5,717 nucleotides of DNA from an uncultured Collinsella sp. (GTDB taxonomy: Bacteria; Actinomycetota; Coriobacteriia; Coriobacteriales; Coriobacteriaceae), in NCBI GenBank assembly GCA_958438125.1, contig CAUBQN010000095.1, positions 1-5,717 on the forward strand, written 5' to 3'. The notes beneath the pieces were generated by a model, which had not been told where the DNA came from, did no database searches, and saw nothing but the letters and a program-made list of their open reading frames with translations. A program made the translations under genes and the position numbers. Shown in pieces: positions 1 through 5,565 of the stretch (the stretch's first letter is position 1; every line of letters starts with the position of its first letter).

Positions 1-391
1 CCTCGATCGCGCCCTCGAGGAGCGCCTGGGCATGCCCTGCGCCGACTTTATCGTCAAGTGCGGCGAGGCGGCCTTCCGCGAGCAGGAGACGGCAGCGCTG
101 GCCGACATCTCCAAGCGCAGCGGCTTGGTGCTCTCCACCGGCGGCGGCGTGGTTACGCGCGACGAGAACTACCCTCTGCTGCACCAAAACAGCCAAATCG
201 TGATGCTCAACCGCAAGCTCGACGAGCTCGCCCACAAGGGCCGCCCCATCACCGCGCGCGACGGCATCGACAAGCTGGCCGAGCAGCGTATGCCGCGCTA
301 CCGCGCCTGGGCCGACTACATCATCGACTCACGCGACTGCGCCGCCAACACCGCCCATGCCCTCCTCGACACCCTCCCACCCGCTCTCTAA
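1..391 (+). CDS. aroK: Shikimate kinase, C-terminal part (5' end outside window)
   Basis: Reading from base 2, the open frame runs 129 residues to a TAA at 389-391. It would phosphorylate shikimate with ATP in the cytoplasm, in the pathway to chorismate and aromatic amino acids. The visible part starts at the LDRALEER stretch, which matches the second Asp of the shikimate-binding DxD motif and the helix after it. GEAAFREQE (conserved FR..E) follows, then STGGGVV (the Gly-rich shikimate-binding loop), GRPIT (the LID-region arginine) and RMPRYRAWADYIID near the C-terminus. The Walker A loop, roughly the first 35-40 residues of a usual 165-175 residue enzyme, lies left of the window. The ATG at 32-34 falls inside the conserved domain and is not a real start. 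The protein could also be the C-terminal half of a longer aro fusion, which cannot be judged here. The neighbouring aroQ supports the assignment. Confidence 0.92.
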   Translation, partial: LDRALEERLGMPCADFIVKCGEAAFREQETAALADISKRSGLVLSTGGGVVTRDENYPLLHQNSQIVMLNRKLDELAHKGRPITARDGIDKLAEQRMPRYRAWADYIIDSRDCAANTAHALLDTLPPAL

Positions 392-393
392 CC

Positions 394-435
394 AAAACCA
401 CCACAAAGGGGGCAGGCACCTTTGTGGTGGTTTTT
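394..435 (+). terminator. Strong hairpin with T-run between aroK and aroQ
   Basis: AAAACCACCACAAAGG (394-409) pairs perfectly with CCTTTGTGGTGGTTTT (419-434), giving a 16-bp stem, a 9-nt loop and a run of five T (431-435). It begins 3 nt after the aroK stop codon. The A-run on the left arm means it could also work from the other strand. It looks like a Rho-independent terminator, but it ends only 20 nt before the aroQ ATG, so it may be an attenuator or partial terminator. Confidence 0.8.
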
Positions 436-442
436 CAACTGC

Positions 443-450
443 AAAGGAAG
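443..450 (+). promoter_or_regulatory. Ribosome binding site of aroQ
   Basis: AAAGGAAG lies just outside the hairpin. Its AAGGA core (444-448) is 7 nt before the ATG at 456. It fixes the start at 456 rather than at the in-frame ATG at 357, which lies inside aroK and would put the hairpin within the coding region. Confidence 0.75.
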
Positions 451-455
451 CAACC

Positions 456-893
456 ATGAAAGCACTCGTCATTAACGGCCCCAACCTCAACATGCTCGGC
501 ATTCGCGAGCCAGGCATCTACGGCAGCGACAACTACGATCGCTTAGTGCAGATCTGCCAGGAAGCGGGTGCCGCACAGGGCTTCGACGAGGTCGAGGTCT
601 TCCAGTCTAACCACGAGGGCAGCATCGTCGACAAGATCCAGGAGGCTTACGGAAAGGTCGACGGCATCGTCATCAACCCGGCCGCCTACACGCACACAAG
701 CGTGGCCATCCTGGACGCGCTCAAAGCCGTCGCCATCCCGGCTGTGGAGGTCCACATTAGCGCCGTCGAGACCCGCGAAGACTTCCGCCAGGTGAGCTAC
801 GCCCGTCTGGCCTGCTTCGCCACCATCACCGGAGAGGGCCTGAAGGGCTACGCCCACGCGTTGGAGCTGCTGAAAGAGCATCTCGAAAAGTAA
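456..893 (+). CDS. aroQ: Type II 3-dehydroquinate dehydratase
   Basis: This 145-residue protein, close to the usual length of about 146, would dehydrate 3-dehydroquinate to 3-dehydroshikimate, the third step of the shikimate pathway; the family forms dodecamers in the cytoplasm. The N-terminus VINGPNLNMLGIREPGIYG carries the active-site lid, with Arg17 and catalytic Tyr22. QSNHEGSIVDKI (residues 50-61), NPAAYTHTS (74-82) and VEVHIS (97-102, with catalytic His100) follow, and Arg111 completes the substrate-binding set. The position after HIS is Ala rather than the frequent Asn, which I take as ordinary family variation. It lies downstream of aroK on the same strand, with a hairpin between them. 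There are 21 nt between that hairpin and the start codon, so no separate promoter fits in the gap and transcription must come from upstream. Confidence 0.96.
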   Translation: MKALVINGPNLNMLGIREPGIYGSDNYDRLVQICQEAGAAQGFDEVEVFQSNHEGSIVDKIQEAYGKVDGIVINPAAYTHTSVAILDALKAVAIPAVEVHISAVETREDFRQVSYARLACFATITGEGLKGYAHALELLKEHLEK

Positions 894-954
894 AATGCCA
901 ACCCCAACAAACAGCAGCGGCTTGCTCGCGCTCGTCTCCAGCAACACACAAGAT
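894..954. other. Short intergenic stretch after aroQ, no feature seen
   Basis: I see no gene, strong hairpin or T-run in these roughly 60 bases between the aroQ stop and the terminator of the opposite-strand tRNA. aroQ therefore has no clear terminator of its own, although the stem at 960-988 could act weakly on + strand transcripts. Confidence 0.5.
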
Positions 955-988
955 GAAAAAAGCCCAGACCACCAAGCGGTCTGGGCTT
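955..988 (-). terminator. Rho-independent terminator of tRNA-Arg
   Basis: AAGCCCAGACC (960-970) pairs perfectly with GGTCTGGGCTT (978-988), an 11-bp stem with a 7-nt loop. On the minus strand the stem is followed by a run of six or more T (complement of 955-961, partly within the stem). It begins 9 nt past the CCA end of the tRNA. Read on the + strand the tail is TTAATAA, so any action on aroQ transcripts would be weaker. Confidence 0.85.
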
Positions 989-997
989 AATAAACGA

Positions 998-1074
998 TGG
1001 TGCTCCATGGCGGATTCGAACCGTCGACCTTGGGATTAGAAGTCCCCTGCTCTATCCAACTGAGCTAATGGAGC
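998..1074 (-). tRNA. tRNA-Arg (anticodon UCU, reads AGA)
   Basis: The 77-nt reverse complement folds as a cloverleaf. The acceptor GCTCCAT pairs with ATGGAGC, followed by discriminator A and an encoded CCA (998-1000). The D stem is GCTC/GAGC with loop AGTTGGATA. The anticodon loop is CTTCTAA, with the TCT anticodon at 1038-1040. The T loop is TTCGAAT. Two stem positions are not Watson-Crick: G27 opposite A43 at the top of the anticodon stem, and A50 opposite C64 in the T stem. The rest is regular, so I consider it functional. It follows the ABC exporter ATPase gene on the same strand by 54 nt with no terminator between, and ends at its own terminator. Confidence 0.96.
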
Positions 1075-1120
1075 AAATAACCGCACGCCCAAGCAAGCAC
1101 AAGCCTGTCAGGCGCAAGTA

Positions 1121-1126
1121 ATTATA
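1121..1126 (-). promoter_or_regulatory. Possible -10 box for tRNA-Arg
   Basis: On the minus strand a perfect TATAAT lies just past the ATPase stop codon and about 47 nt before the tRNA 5' end, implying a leader of roughly 40 nt. No good TTGACA-like hexamer sits 16-18 nt upstream; that stretch is coding sequence of the ATPase. A perfect -10 in such a short gap is suggestive, but the missing -35 keeps confidence low. Confidence 0.35.
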
Positions 1127-1128
1127 AC

Positions 1129-1896
1129 CTAGTTGAACTGCTCGCGGTACGCCTTGCAGACCTCATCGACCGGGCCGTCCATGCGAAGGTCACCCTTCTC
1201 AATCCAAACGGCACGCTGGCAGATGCGCTCAACCTGCTCCATAGAGTGCGAAACGAACAGAACCGTCACTTCGCCGCTCTGGATAAAGTGCTGGATGCGG
1301 GCCTCGCACTTCTGCTGGAAGAACACATCACCGACGGACAACGTCTCGTCAACGATCAGAATATCGGGCTCGGTAATCGTCGCGATTGCAAAGGCGATAC
1401 GCGCCACCATGCCCGAGGAGAAGTTCTTAAGCGGCATATCGACAAAGTTCTGAAGCTCAGCGAACTCGATAATGCCGTCAAAGTTGGCGTCGATGAACTC
1501 CTTGGTATAGCCGAGCAGGGCGCCGTTCAGATAGATGTTCTCGCGGGCGGTCAGCTCGGGGTCAAAGCCGGCACCAAGCTCAATCAGCGGCGCAATGTTA
1601 CCGTGCACCTTAACGCTGCCCTCGCTAGGCTCAAGCACACCGGCGATAATCTTGAGCATCGTAGACTTACCGGAACCATTGGTGCCGACCAGACCCACGA
1701 CCTCGCCACGATGAATATCAAACGAGATATGCTTGAGCGCCCTAAACTCCTCAAAGAACAACTCATGCTTGGCAAGCTTGATGAAGTACTCCTTGAGGTT
1801 GGTCAGCGACTCAGACGCCATGTTAAAGATCATGGTGACATCGTCGACCTCGACAGCCAGAGGCTGCTCGCTGCAATCAACAACAGATTCAGTCAT
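1129..1896 (-). CDS. ABC transporter ATP-binding protein for polysaccharide export (Wzt/TagH/RgpD type)
   Basis: This 255-residue cytoplasmic ATPase would power export of a polyprenyl-linked polysaccharide through the adjacent permease. Walker A is GTNGSGKST (71-79). LIELGAGFDPELTARENIYLNG (104-125) is the Q-loop region characteristic of the O-antigen/teichoic-acid exporter subfamily. The ABC signature is NFSSGM (158-163), Walker B is ILIVDE (179-184) followed by TLSVGD, and the switch His is 217. Residues 15-60 carry the extended N-terminal segment of this subfamily. The protein stops soon after the nucleotide-binding domain, so there is no C-terminal carbohydrate-binding domain as in E. coli O9a Wzt, nor the TagH extension. 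The permease stop lies 11 nt upstream and its TAA overlaps this gene's AAGGAG site, so the two are surely co-transcribed and probably translationally coupled. ATG at 1896 is preferred over GTG at 1899 for its 7-nt spacing. Confidence 0.93.
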   Translation of the reverse strand: MTESVVDCSEQPLAVEVDDVTMIFNMASESLTNLKEYFIKLAKHELFFEEFRALKHISFDIHRGEVVGLVGTNGSGKSTMLKIIAGVLEPSEGSVKVHGNIAPLIELGAGFDPELTARENIYLNGALLGYTKEFIDANFDGIIEFAELQNFVDMPLKNFSSGMVARIAFAIATITEPDILIVDETLSVGDVFFQQKCEARIQHFIQSGEVTVLFVSHSMEQVERICQRAVWIEKGDLRMDGPVDEVCKAYREQFN

Positions 1897-1903
1897 CACA
1901 GCA

Positions 1904-1909
1904 CTCCTT
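1904..1909 (-). promoter_or_regulatory. Ribosome binding site of the exporter ATPase
   Basis: AAGGAG on the minus strand overlaps the TAA stop of the permease (1908-1910). It is 7 nt from the ATG at 1896 and only 4 nt from the alternative GTG at 1899, which decides for the ATG. The overlap suggests translational coupling. Confidence 0.75.
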
Positions 1910-2753
1910 AGATGTAGAGAATGAACTTGCGCTCGGACTTATGGAACACGGTGTAGCCAATAACAAGCGCAAGGACCGCCCAAGCGACGCACATACCAAA
2001 CGTCATAAGCGAGGGCGTAGCCTGGAACAGGAAGATATCGCGCATAAACTGCAGGTAGTTATACATGGGGTTCGCATAGACCAGAATGCGCACGAGATGC
2101 GGCATTTGCGCAACGAAGTCGGTCGTCCAGAAAATAGGCGTGATATAGGTCCAAGCCGTGATGACAACACTCCACAGATGCATAACATCGCGGAAAAAGA
2201 CCGTGAGGGCCGAGAGCATCATGCCCAGGCCCATGCAGAAACACATAAGCAGCAGCAGGCAGACCGGCAGCAGAATAAGGTGCCAAGAAGGCATAACGTG
2301 GAACCACAGCATAACGATGGCAACGGCGACCAGCGAGAAGGCAAAGTTGACCAACGAGAAGAGCACCTTCTGCACCGGGAAGACCCAGCGGTGCACTTTA
2401 ACCTTCTTGAGCAGCGGAGCCGCGCCCACGATCGACGTCAGGGCCTGGTTCGTAGACTCGGACATGACGGCAAAGGTGACGTTACCCACGATCAAGTACA
2501 GCGGGTACATCTCGGGCGTAATTGAGCCATTGCGGCCCTGGGCGAAAATCGTCGAGAACACGATGGCCATGACGATCATCATCAGCAGCGGGTTGAGCAC
2601 CGACCATGCGACGCCCAGAACGCTACGGCGATACTTGATCTTAAAATCCTTGGTAACCAGCTGACGAAGGATAAACGCATCCTTCTCAAATTCGTTCTTA
2701 GCAAACGTCGCAGGCAGACTGCGAGTTTCTTGTTGCTTTGTCTGATCCGACAC
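1908..2753 (-). CDS. ABC-2 type polysaccharide export permease (Wzm/TagG/RgpC type)
   Basis: This 281-residue inner-membrane protein would form the channel that moves a polyprenyl-linked glycan outward, paired with the ATPase encoded next. A soluble N-terminus contains an amphipathic stretch and the family hallmark YRRSVLGVAWSVLNPLL (41-57). About six membrane spans can be read at roughly 48-70, 84-103, 131-151, 157-183, 190-210 and 250-270. FFRDV (186-190), TPIFW (205-209) and YANPMYNYLQFMRDI (226-240) are typical of O-antigen/teichoic acid permeases, as is the C-terminal FHKSERKFILYI. The GTG at 2753 is chosen because AAAGGAG lies 8 nt upstream. A longer frame from ATG at 2825 would add 24 non-conserved residues and run over the likely promoter. 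It is first in the operon and divergent from the glycosyltransferase. Confidence 0.93.
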   Translation of the reverse strand: MSDQTKQQETRSLPATFAKNEFEKDAFILRQLVTKDFKIKYRRSVLGVAWSVLNPLLMMIVMAIVFSTIFAQGRNGSITPEMYPLYLIVGNVTFAVMSESTNQALTSIVGAAPLLKKVKVHRWVFPVQKVLFSLVNFAFSLVAVAIVMLWFHVMPSWHLILLPVCLLLLMCFCMGLGMMLSALTVFFRDVMHLWSVVITAWTYITPIFWTTDFVAQMPHLVRILVYANPMYNYLQFMRDIFLFQATPSLMTFGMCVAWAVLALVIGYTVFHKSERKFILYI

Positions 2754-2761
2754 GGATGCAA

Positions 2762-2768
2762 CTCCTTT
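2762..2768 (-). promoter_or_regulatory. Ribosome binding site of the permease
   Basis: AAAGGAG on the minus strand is 8 nt before the GTG at 2753-2751. It supports this GTG over the upstream in-frame ATG at 2825, which has no comparable site. Confidence 0.75.
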
Positions 2769-2792
2769 ACTCGTAATCGTTGACAAACGAAC

Positions 2793-2798
2793 AGTATA
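2793..2798 (-). promoter_or_regulatory. Possible -10 box of the exporter operon
   Basis: TATACT on the minus strand is 39 nt before the permease start codon, giving a predicted leader of about 33 nt. No good -35 hexamer is seen 16-18 nt upstream. A small inverted repeat, TCGTT-GACA-AACGA (2777-2790), overlaps the predicted start of transcription and could be an operator, though it may be chance. Confidence 0.4.
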
Positions 2799-2854
2799 GA
2801 CCCGACGACCATGCAAACGATTCACGCAACAAAACTGGAGAACTAACCCACATC

Positions 2855-2883
2855 TTAGGATGCCATGACCAAACGGCTATACT
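2855..2883 (+). promoter_or_regulatory. Possible promoter of the glycosyltransferase gene
   Basis: TTAGGA (2855-2860) and TATACT (2878-2883) are spaced 17 nt apart, pointing to the + strand gene that starts at 2914. The -10 is good and the -35 is weak (3 of 6 match TTGACA). The site lies in the 160-nt divergent region between the permease and the glycosyltransferase. Confidence 0.4.
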
Positions 2884-2901
2884 TTCAAGGATTGAATGTA
2901 T

Positions 2902-2907
2902 AAGGAG
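2902..2907 (+). promoter_or_regulatory. Ribosome binding site of the glycosyltransferase
   Basis: AAGGAG lies 6 nt before the GTG at 2914-2916. It selects this GTG, directly ahead of the conserved IAVIIPCYNE start of the domain. Confidence 0.75.
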
Positions 2908-2913
2908 CATTGA

Positions 2914-3885
2914 GTGAATTCTGAATCCATCGCCGTCATCATCCCCTGCTACAACGAAGCGCTCACGATCGGCAAAGTCATCGACGACTTTCACCGCGAG
3001 CTTCCGCAAGCGACGGTCTATGTCTATGACAACAACTCGTCGGACGATACCTCACGCATCGCCACCGAGCACGGCGCCACGGTCCGCTTTGAGCCCCGTC
3101 AGGGAAAGGGCAACGTGTGCCGCCAGATGTTTCGCGACATCGACGCCGATTGCTACCTGATGGTCGACGGCGACGACACCTACCCCGCCGAGGCGGCCAA
3201 AGCCCTCTGCGAGCCTATCCTCAGCGGCACGGCCGACATGACCGTAGGCGATCGCCTTTCCAACGGCACCTATGCCGAGGAGAACAAGCGTGCCTTCCAC
3301 GGCTTTGGCAACAATCTGGTCCGTGCCATGATCAAGTGGATCTATGGCTACAGCTTCGATGACGTCATGACAGGCTACCGCGCCATGAGCCGCCCGTTCG
3401 TTAAAACCTTCCCAGTGCTTTCCGAGGGCTTTCAGATCGAAACCGAGCTCTCGATCCACGCCGTCGACCACCGCTGGCGCATCAAAGATGTGCCCATCGA
3501 GTACCGCGACCGTCCCGAGGGTTCCGAGTCCAAACTCAACACCGTGAGCGACGGCATTAAAGTCGTTGCGATGATCGGCACGCTGTTCAAGGACTACCGC
3601 CCGCTGAAGTTCTTCAGCCTCGTTGCGCTTCTGTTCGCGGTATTCGGCCTCGCCCTGGGCATGCCCATCGTTGTCGAATATTTCCAGACCGGCCTCGTCC
3701 CGCGCTTCCCCACCGCTGTGCTCGCCGCCTCGTTTATGTTCCTGTGCGGCCTGAGCCTTGCGACCGGCTTCATCCTAGATTCTGTAGCAAAGGTCGAAAA
3801 AAAGCAGTGGGAGGTCAACGTGTACAGCAAATACGCCTACGACGACCAGCCCGGCCACCCTACTTCCATGCCAAGCGAGAGGTAG
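2914..3885 (+). CDS. Membrane-anchored family 2 glycosyltransferase, DPM1/GtrB-like (probable polyprenyl-phosphate sugar synthase)
   Basis: This 323-residue protein probably moves a sugar from a nucleotide donor to a polyprenyl phosphate at the cytoplasmic face of the membrane. The GT-A fold starts with VIIPCYNEALTIG (8-20), followed by YVYDNNSSDDT (36-46). DGDDTYP (85-91) is the metal-binding DxD. VGDR (111-114), DDVMTGYRAMSR (149-160), EGFQIETELS (171-180) and YRDRPEGSESKLNT (197-210) match the dolichol-phosphate mannose/glucose synthase group. Two membrane spans near 231-255 and 265-290 give the C-terminal anchor seen in GtrB and GacI proteins. The donor sugar cannot be told from sequence. 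It is divergent from the exporter genes, which suggests that it supplies lipid-linked sugar for side groups added outside the membrane. The GT-C partner enzyme this would need is not in the window. The start is fixed by an AAGGAG 6 nt upstream. Confidence 0.88.
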   Translation: MNSESIAVIIPCYNEALTIGKVIDDFHRELPQATVYVYDNNSSDDTSRIATEHGATVRFEPRQGKGNVCRQMFRDIDADCYLMVDGDDTYPAEAAKALCEPILSGTADMTVGDRLSNGTYAEENKRAFHGFGNNLVRAMIKWIYGYSFDDVMTGYRAMSRPFVKTFPVLSEGFQIETELSIHAVDHRWRIKDVPIEYRDRPEGSESKLNTVSDGIKVVAMIGTLFKDYRPLKFFSLVALLFAVFGLALGMPIVVEYFQTGLVPRFPTAVLAASFMFLCGLSLATGFILDSVAKVEKKQWEVNVYSKYAYDDQPGHPTSMPSER

Positions 3886-3935
3886 ATCTTCCGCAAAATA
3901 CTATTGGCACCACTGCGCAGATAGCCACCAACAAG

Positions 3936-3965
3936 AAAAGCCGCCGTTAAAGAACGGCGGCTTTT
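3936..3965. terminator. Bidirectional Rho-independent terminator
   Basis: AAAAGCCGCCGTT (3936-3948) pairs perfectly with AACGGCGGCTTTT (3953-3965), a 13-bp GC-rich stem with a 4-nt loop and four terminal A/T pairs on each side. It lies 50 nt after the glycosyltransferase stop and 22 nt past the rmlCD stop, between the two convergent genes, so it can end both transcripts. Confidence 0.88.
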
Positions 3966-3987
3966 ACTCTCGAAAAGTTAATAGCGG

Positions 3988-5442
3988 CTAGAGCGTCTTG
4001 ATGTACTCCCCCAGCTCTTCCTCCCAGTCGGGCATGTGGAAGCCGGCAGCCTCGAGCTTGGACAGGTCGAGCGCGGAGTGGACCGGGCGCGGGGCGACGG
4101 GGCCCTCGGCGCTCGCGTAGTAGTCGGCGGTCGATACCGGCACGACCCTGTCCCCGTTGCCGTTGGCGGCCTCGAAGACGGCGCGGGCGATATCGGCCCA
4201 GGACTTGACGGTGCCGGAGCCGGTGCAGTCGTAGGTGCCGTAGGGGGCGTGCGTCCCCAGCACGTGGAAGATGGCCTCGGCCATGTCGCGCGTGAAGGTC
4301 AGGCGGCCCAGCTGGTCGTCAACGACCGTGACCTGCTCGAGCCCGTCCTCGGGGTCGGCGACGCGGTCGGACAGGCCCTTCATCGTCTTGACGAAGTTGC
4401 GGCCCTCGCCGATGACCCAGCTGGAGCGCATGATGTAGTGGCGCGGGCACCCGGCCACGGCGATGTCGCCGGCGGCCTTGGTCTGGCCGTAGACGGACAG
4501 CGGGCTGAGGGGCTCGTCCTCGTCATGCACCTCGGCGGTGCCGTCGAAGACGTAGTCGCTGGACACGTGGACGAGGGTGATCCCGTGATCAGAGCATGTG
4601 CGGGCGAGGAGGGCGGGGCCGGTCGCGTTGGCCTTCCAGGCGGTCGCGCGGCCCTCGGCGGTCTCCGCCCTATCCACGGCGGTGTAGGCGCCGCAGTTGA
4701 TCACGGTGCCGTAGAGCGACCAGTCGTACTGTGTGTAGGCGTCCGGGTCTGACATATCGAAGGTGTCGATGTCGCAGAAGTCGAAGTCCTTGGCGACGCC
4801 GCGCTCCTCCGCCAGCCTGCGCACAGCATGGCCCAGCTGGCCGTCGCAGCCGGTGACGAGCGTCCTCTTGGGCGCCATTGGGACGACGTCCCTGAGCATC
4901 GGGTGGTTGAGGTCGGCCTCGGAGACGGTGGCCTCATCGAGCGGGATCGGCCACTCGATGGCGAGCTCGGGGTCGGCGAGGTTCACGAAGGTGTAGGTCT
5001 TCTTGAGCTCGAGGGACCAGTGGGCGTCCACCAGGTAGGTGTAGGCGGTGCCGTCCTCCAGGGCCTGGAAGGAGTTGCCCACGCCGCGCGGGACGTAGAT
5101 GGCCTTGCTCGGGTCGAGCGTGCAGGTGAACACCTTCCCGAAGGTCTCGCTGCCCTCGCGCAGGTCCACCCAGGCGCCGAAGACGCTGCCGCGCGCCACG
5201 GAGATGAACTTGTCCCAGGGCTCGGCGTGGATGCCGCGGGTGACGCCGCGGCTGTCGTTATAGGAGACGTTGTTCTGGACGACGCGGAGGTCCGGGATGC
5301 CCAGGGCGGTCATCTTGGCGCGCTGCCAGTTCTCCTTGAACCAGCCGCGCGAGTCGCCGTGGACGGCGAGGTCGACGACCTTGAGGCCCTCGATGCCGGT
5401 CTCGGCGACGGAGAGGTCCTTCTCGAATGCGATGTCTGCCAT
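3988..5442 (-). CDS. rmlCD: Fused dTDP-4-dehydrorhamnose 3,5-epimerase / dTDP-4-dehydrorhamnose reductase
   Basis: This 484-residue bifunctional cytoplasmic enzyme covers the last two steps to dTDP-L-rhamnose. Residues 1-185 are a cupin RmlC domain: DSRGWFKE (30-37), NNVSYNDSRGVTRGIH (57-72, with the His72 base), WVDLREGSETFG (91-102), YVPRGVGNSFQ (116-126), Tyr136 at the catalytic Tyr position, and DPELAIEWP (157-165). Residues 192-484 are an SDR-type RmlD domain: TLVTGCDGQLG (194-204) for NADPH, NCGAYTAVDRAE (249-260), HVSSDYVFDG (292-301), and the catalytic YGQTK (318-322). The usual RmlC motif GFAHGF reads GVGNSF here, so a conserved active-site His is Asn. The gene follows rmlB on the minus strand with a large hairpin between. 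AGGAG sits 10 nt before the ATG. GC is clearly higher than in the exporter genes. Confidence 0.94.
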   Translation of the reverse strand: MADIAFEKDLSVAETGIEGLKVVDLAVHGDSRGWFKENWQRAKMTALGIPDLRVVQNNVSYNDSRGVTRGIHAEPWDKFISVARGSVFGAWVDLREGSETFGKVFTCTLDPSKAIYVPRGVGNSFQALEDGTAYTYLVDAHWSLELKKTYTFVNLADPELAIEWPIPLDEATVSEADLNHPMLRDVVPMAPKRTLVTGCDGQLGHAVRRLAEERGVAKDFDFCDIDTFDMSDPDAYTQYDWSLYGTVINCGAYTAVDRAETAEGRATAWKANATGPALLARTCSDHGITLVHVSSDYVFDGTAEVHDEDEPLSPLSVYGQTKAAGDIAVAGCPRHYIMRSSWVIGEGRNFVKTMKGLSDRVADPEDGLEQVTVVDDQLGRLTFTRDMAEAIFHVLGTHAPYGTYDCTGSGTVKSWADIARAVFEAANGNGDRVVPVSTADYYASAEGPVAPRPVHSALDLSKLEAAGFHMPDWEEELGEYIKTL

Positions 5443-5452
5443 GTGGGAAAAG

Positions 5453-5457
5453 CTCCT
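5453..5457 (-). promoter_or_regulatory. Ribosome binding site of rmlCD
   Basis: AGGAG on the minus strand is 10 nt before the ATG at 5442, slightly long spacing but the only good site. The conserved RmlC motifs begin about 20-30 residues in, consistent with this start. Confidence 0.6.
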
Positions 5458-5478
5458 ATCGAAGAGGTTGTATAACCG

Positions 5479-5539
5479 GGGGCGCCCGCGCGGGGACGCA
5501 GGATCATCCCCATGCCCTGCATCCCCGCGCGGGCGCCCC
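5479..5539 (-). repeat. Long GC-rich inverted repeat (hairpin) between rmlB and rmlCD
   Basis: Arms 5479-5502 and 5516-5539 are 24 nt each, separated by a 13-nt loop. They match at every position except 5497/5521, which on the transcribed (minus) strand forms a U-G wobble, so the RNA stem is unbroken. Each arm contains two overlapping perfect palindromes, GGGCGCCC and CCCGCGCGGG. No T-run follows on the minus strand (CGGTTATAC), so it is not a classical terminator. It lies 27 nt past the rmlB stop and about 20 nt before the rmlCD ribosome binding site. It may stabilise or process the mRNA, attenuate transcription, or be a copy of a REP-like dispersed element. Confidence 0.85.
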
Positions 5540-5565
5540 GCGGTGCGGTTCGCCGGAATGCAGTC

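Noticed and set aside
998..1074. tRNA-Arg as the attachment site of an integrated island
   Set aside because: There is no integrase gene in the window and no second copy of the tRNA 3' end was seen. The 3' side faces aroQ and its terminator, which are core sequences.
1103..1113. GCCTGTCAGGC palindrome between the ATPase gene and tRNA-Arg as a terminator
   Set aside because: The stem is only 4-5 bp with almost no loop and no T-run on either strand.
1246..1911. 221-codon open frame on the + strand opposite the ABC ATPase
   Set aside because: The minus-strand frame carries all ABC ATPase motifs, and this frame has no recognisable domain.
2780..2785. TTGACA hexamer on the + strand as a -35 box
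   Set aside because: The sequence 16-18 nt downstream has no -10-like hexamer; the nearest TATAGA is only about 10 nt away.
4036..4752. 238-codon open frame on the + strand opposite rmlCD, and another of 215 codons at 4828-5475
   Set aside because: Both are Gly/Ala/Val/Asp-rich shadows of a high-GC gene with clear RmlC and RmlD motifs on the minus strand. Neither shows a recognisable domain.
5469..5474. TATACA on the minus strand as the -10 of an internal rmlCD promoter
   Set aside because: Its -35 position falls in the GC-rich hairpin with no TTGACA-like match. It is also part of a short palindrome, GGTTATACAACC, so the resemblance may be chance.
5310..5522. 70-codon minus-strand frame starting inside the intercistronic hairpin, considered as a leader peptide
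   Set aside because: It has no ribosome binding site ahead of its start, runs into rmlCD in another frame, and its Arg/Ser/Pro-rich composition is typical of an out-of-frame translation.
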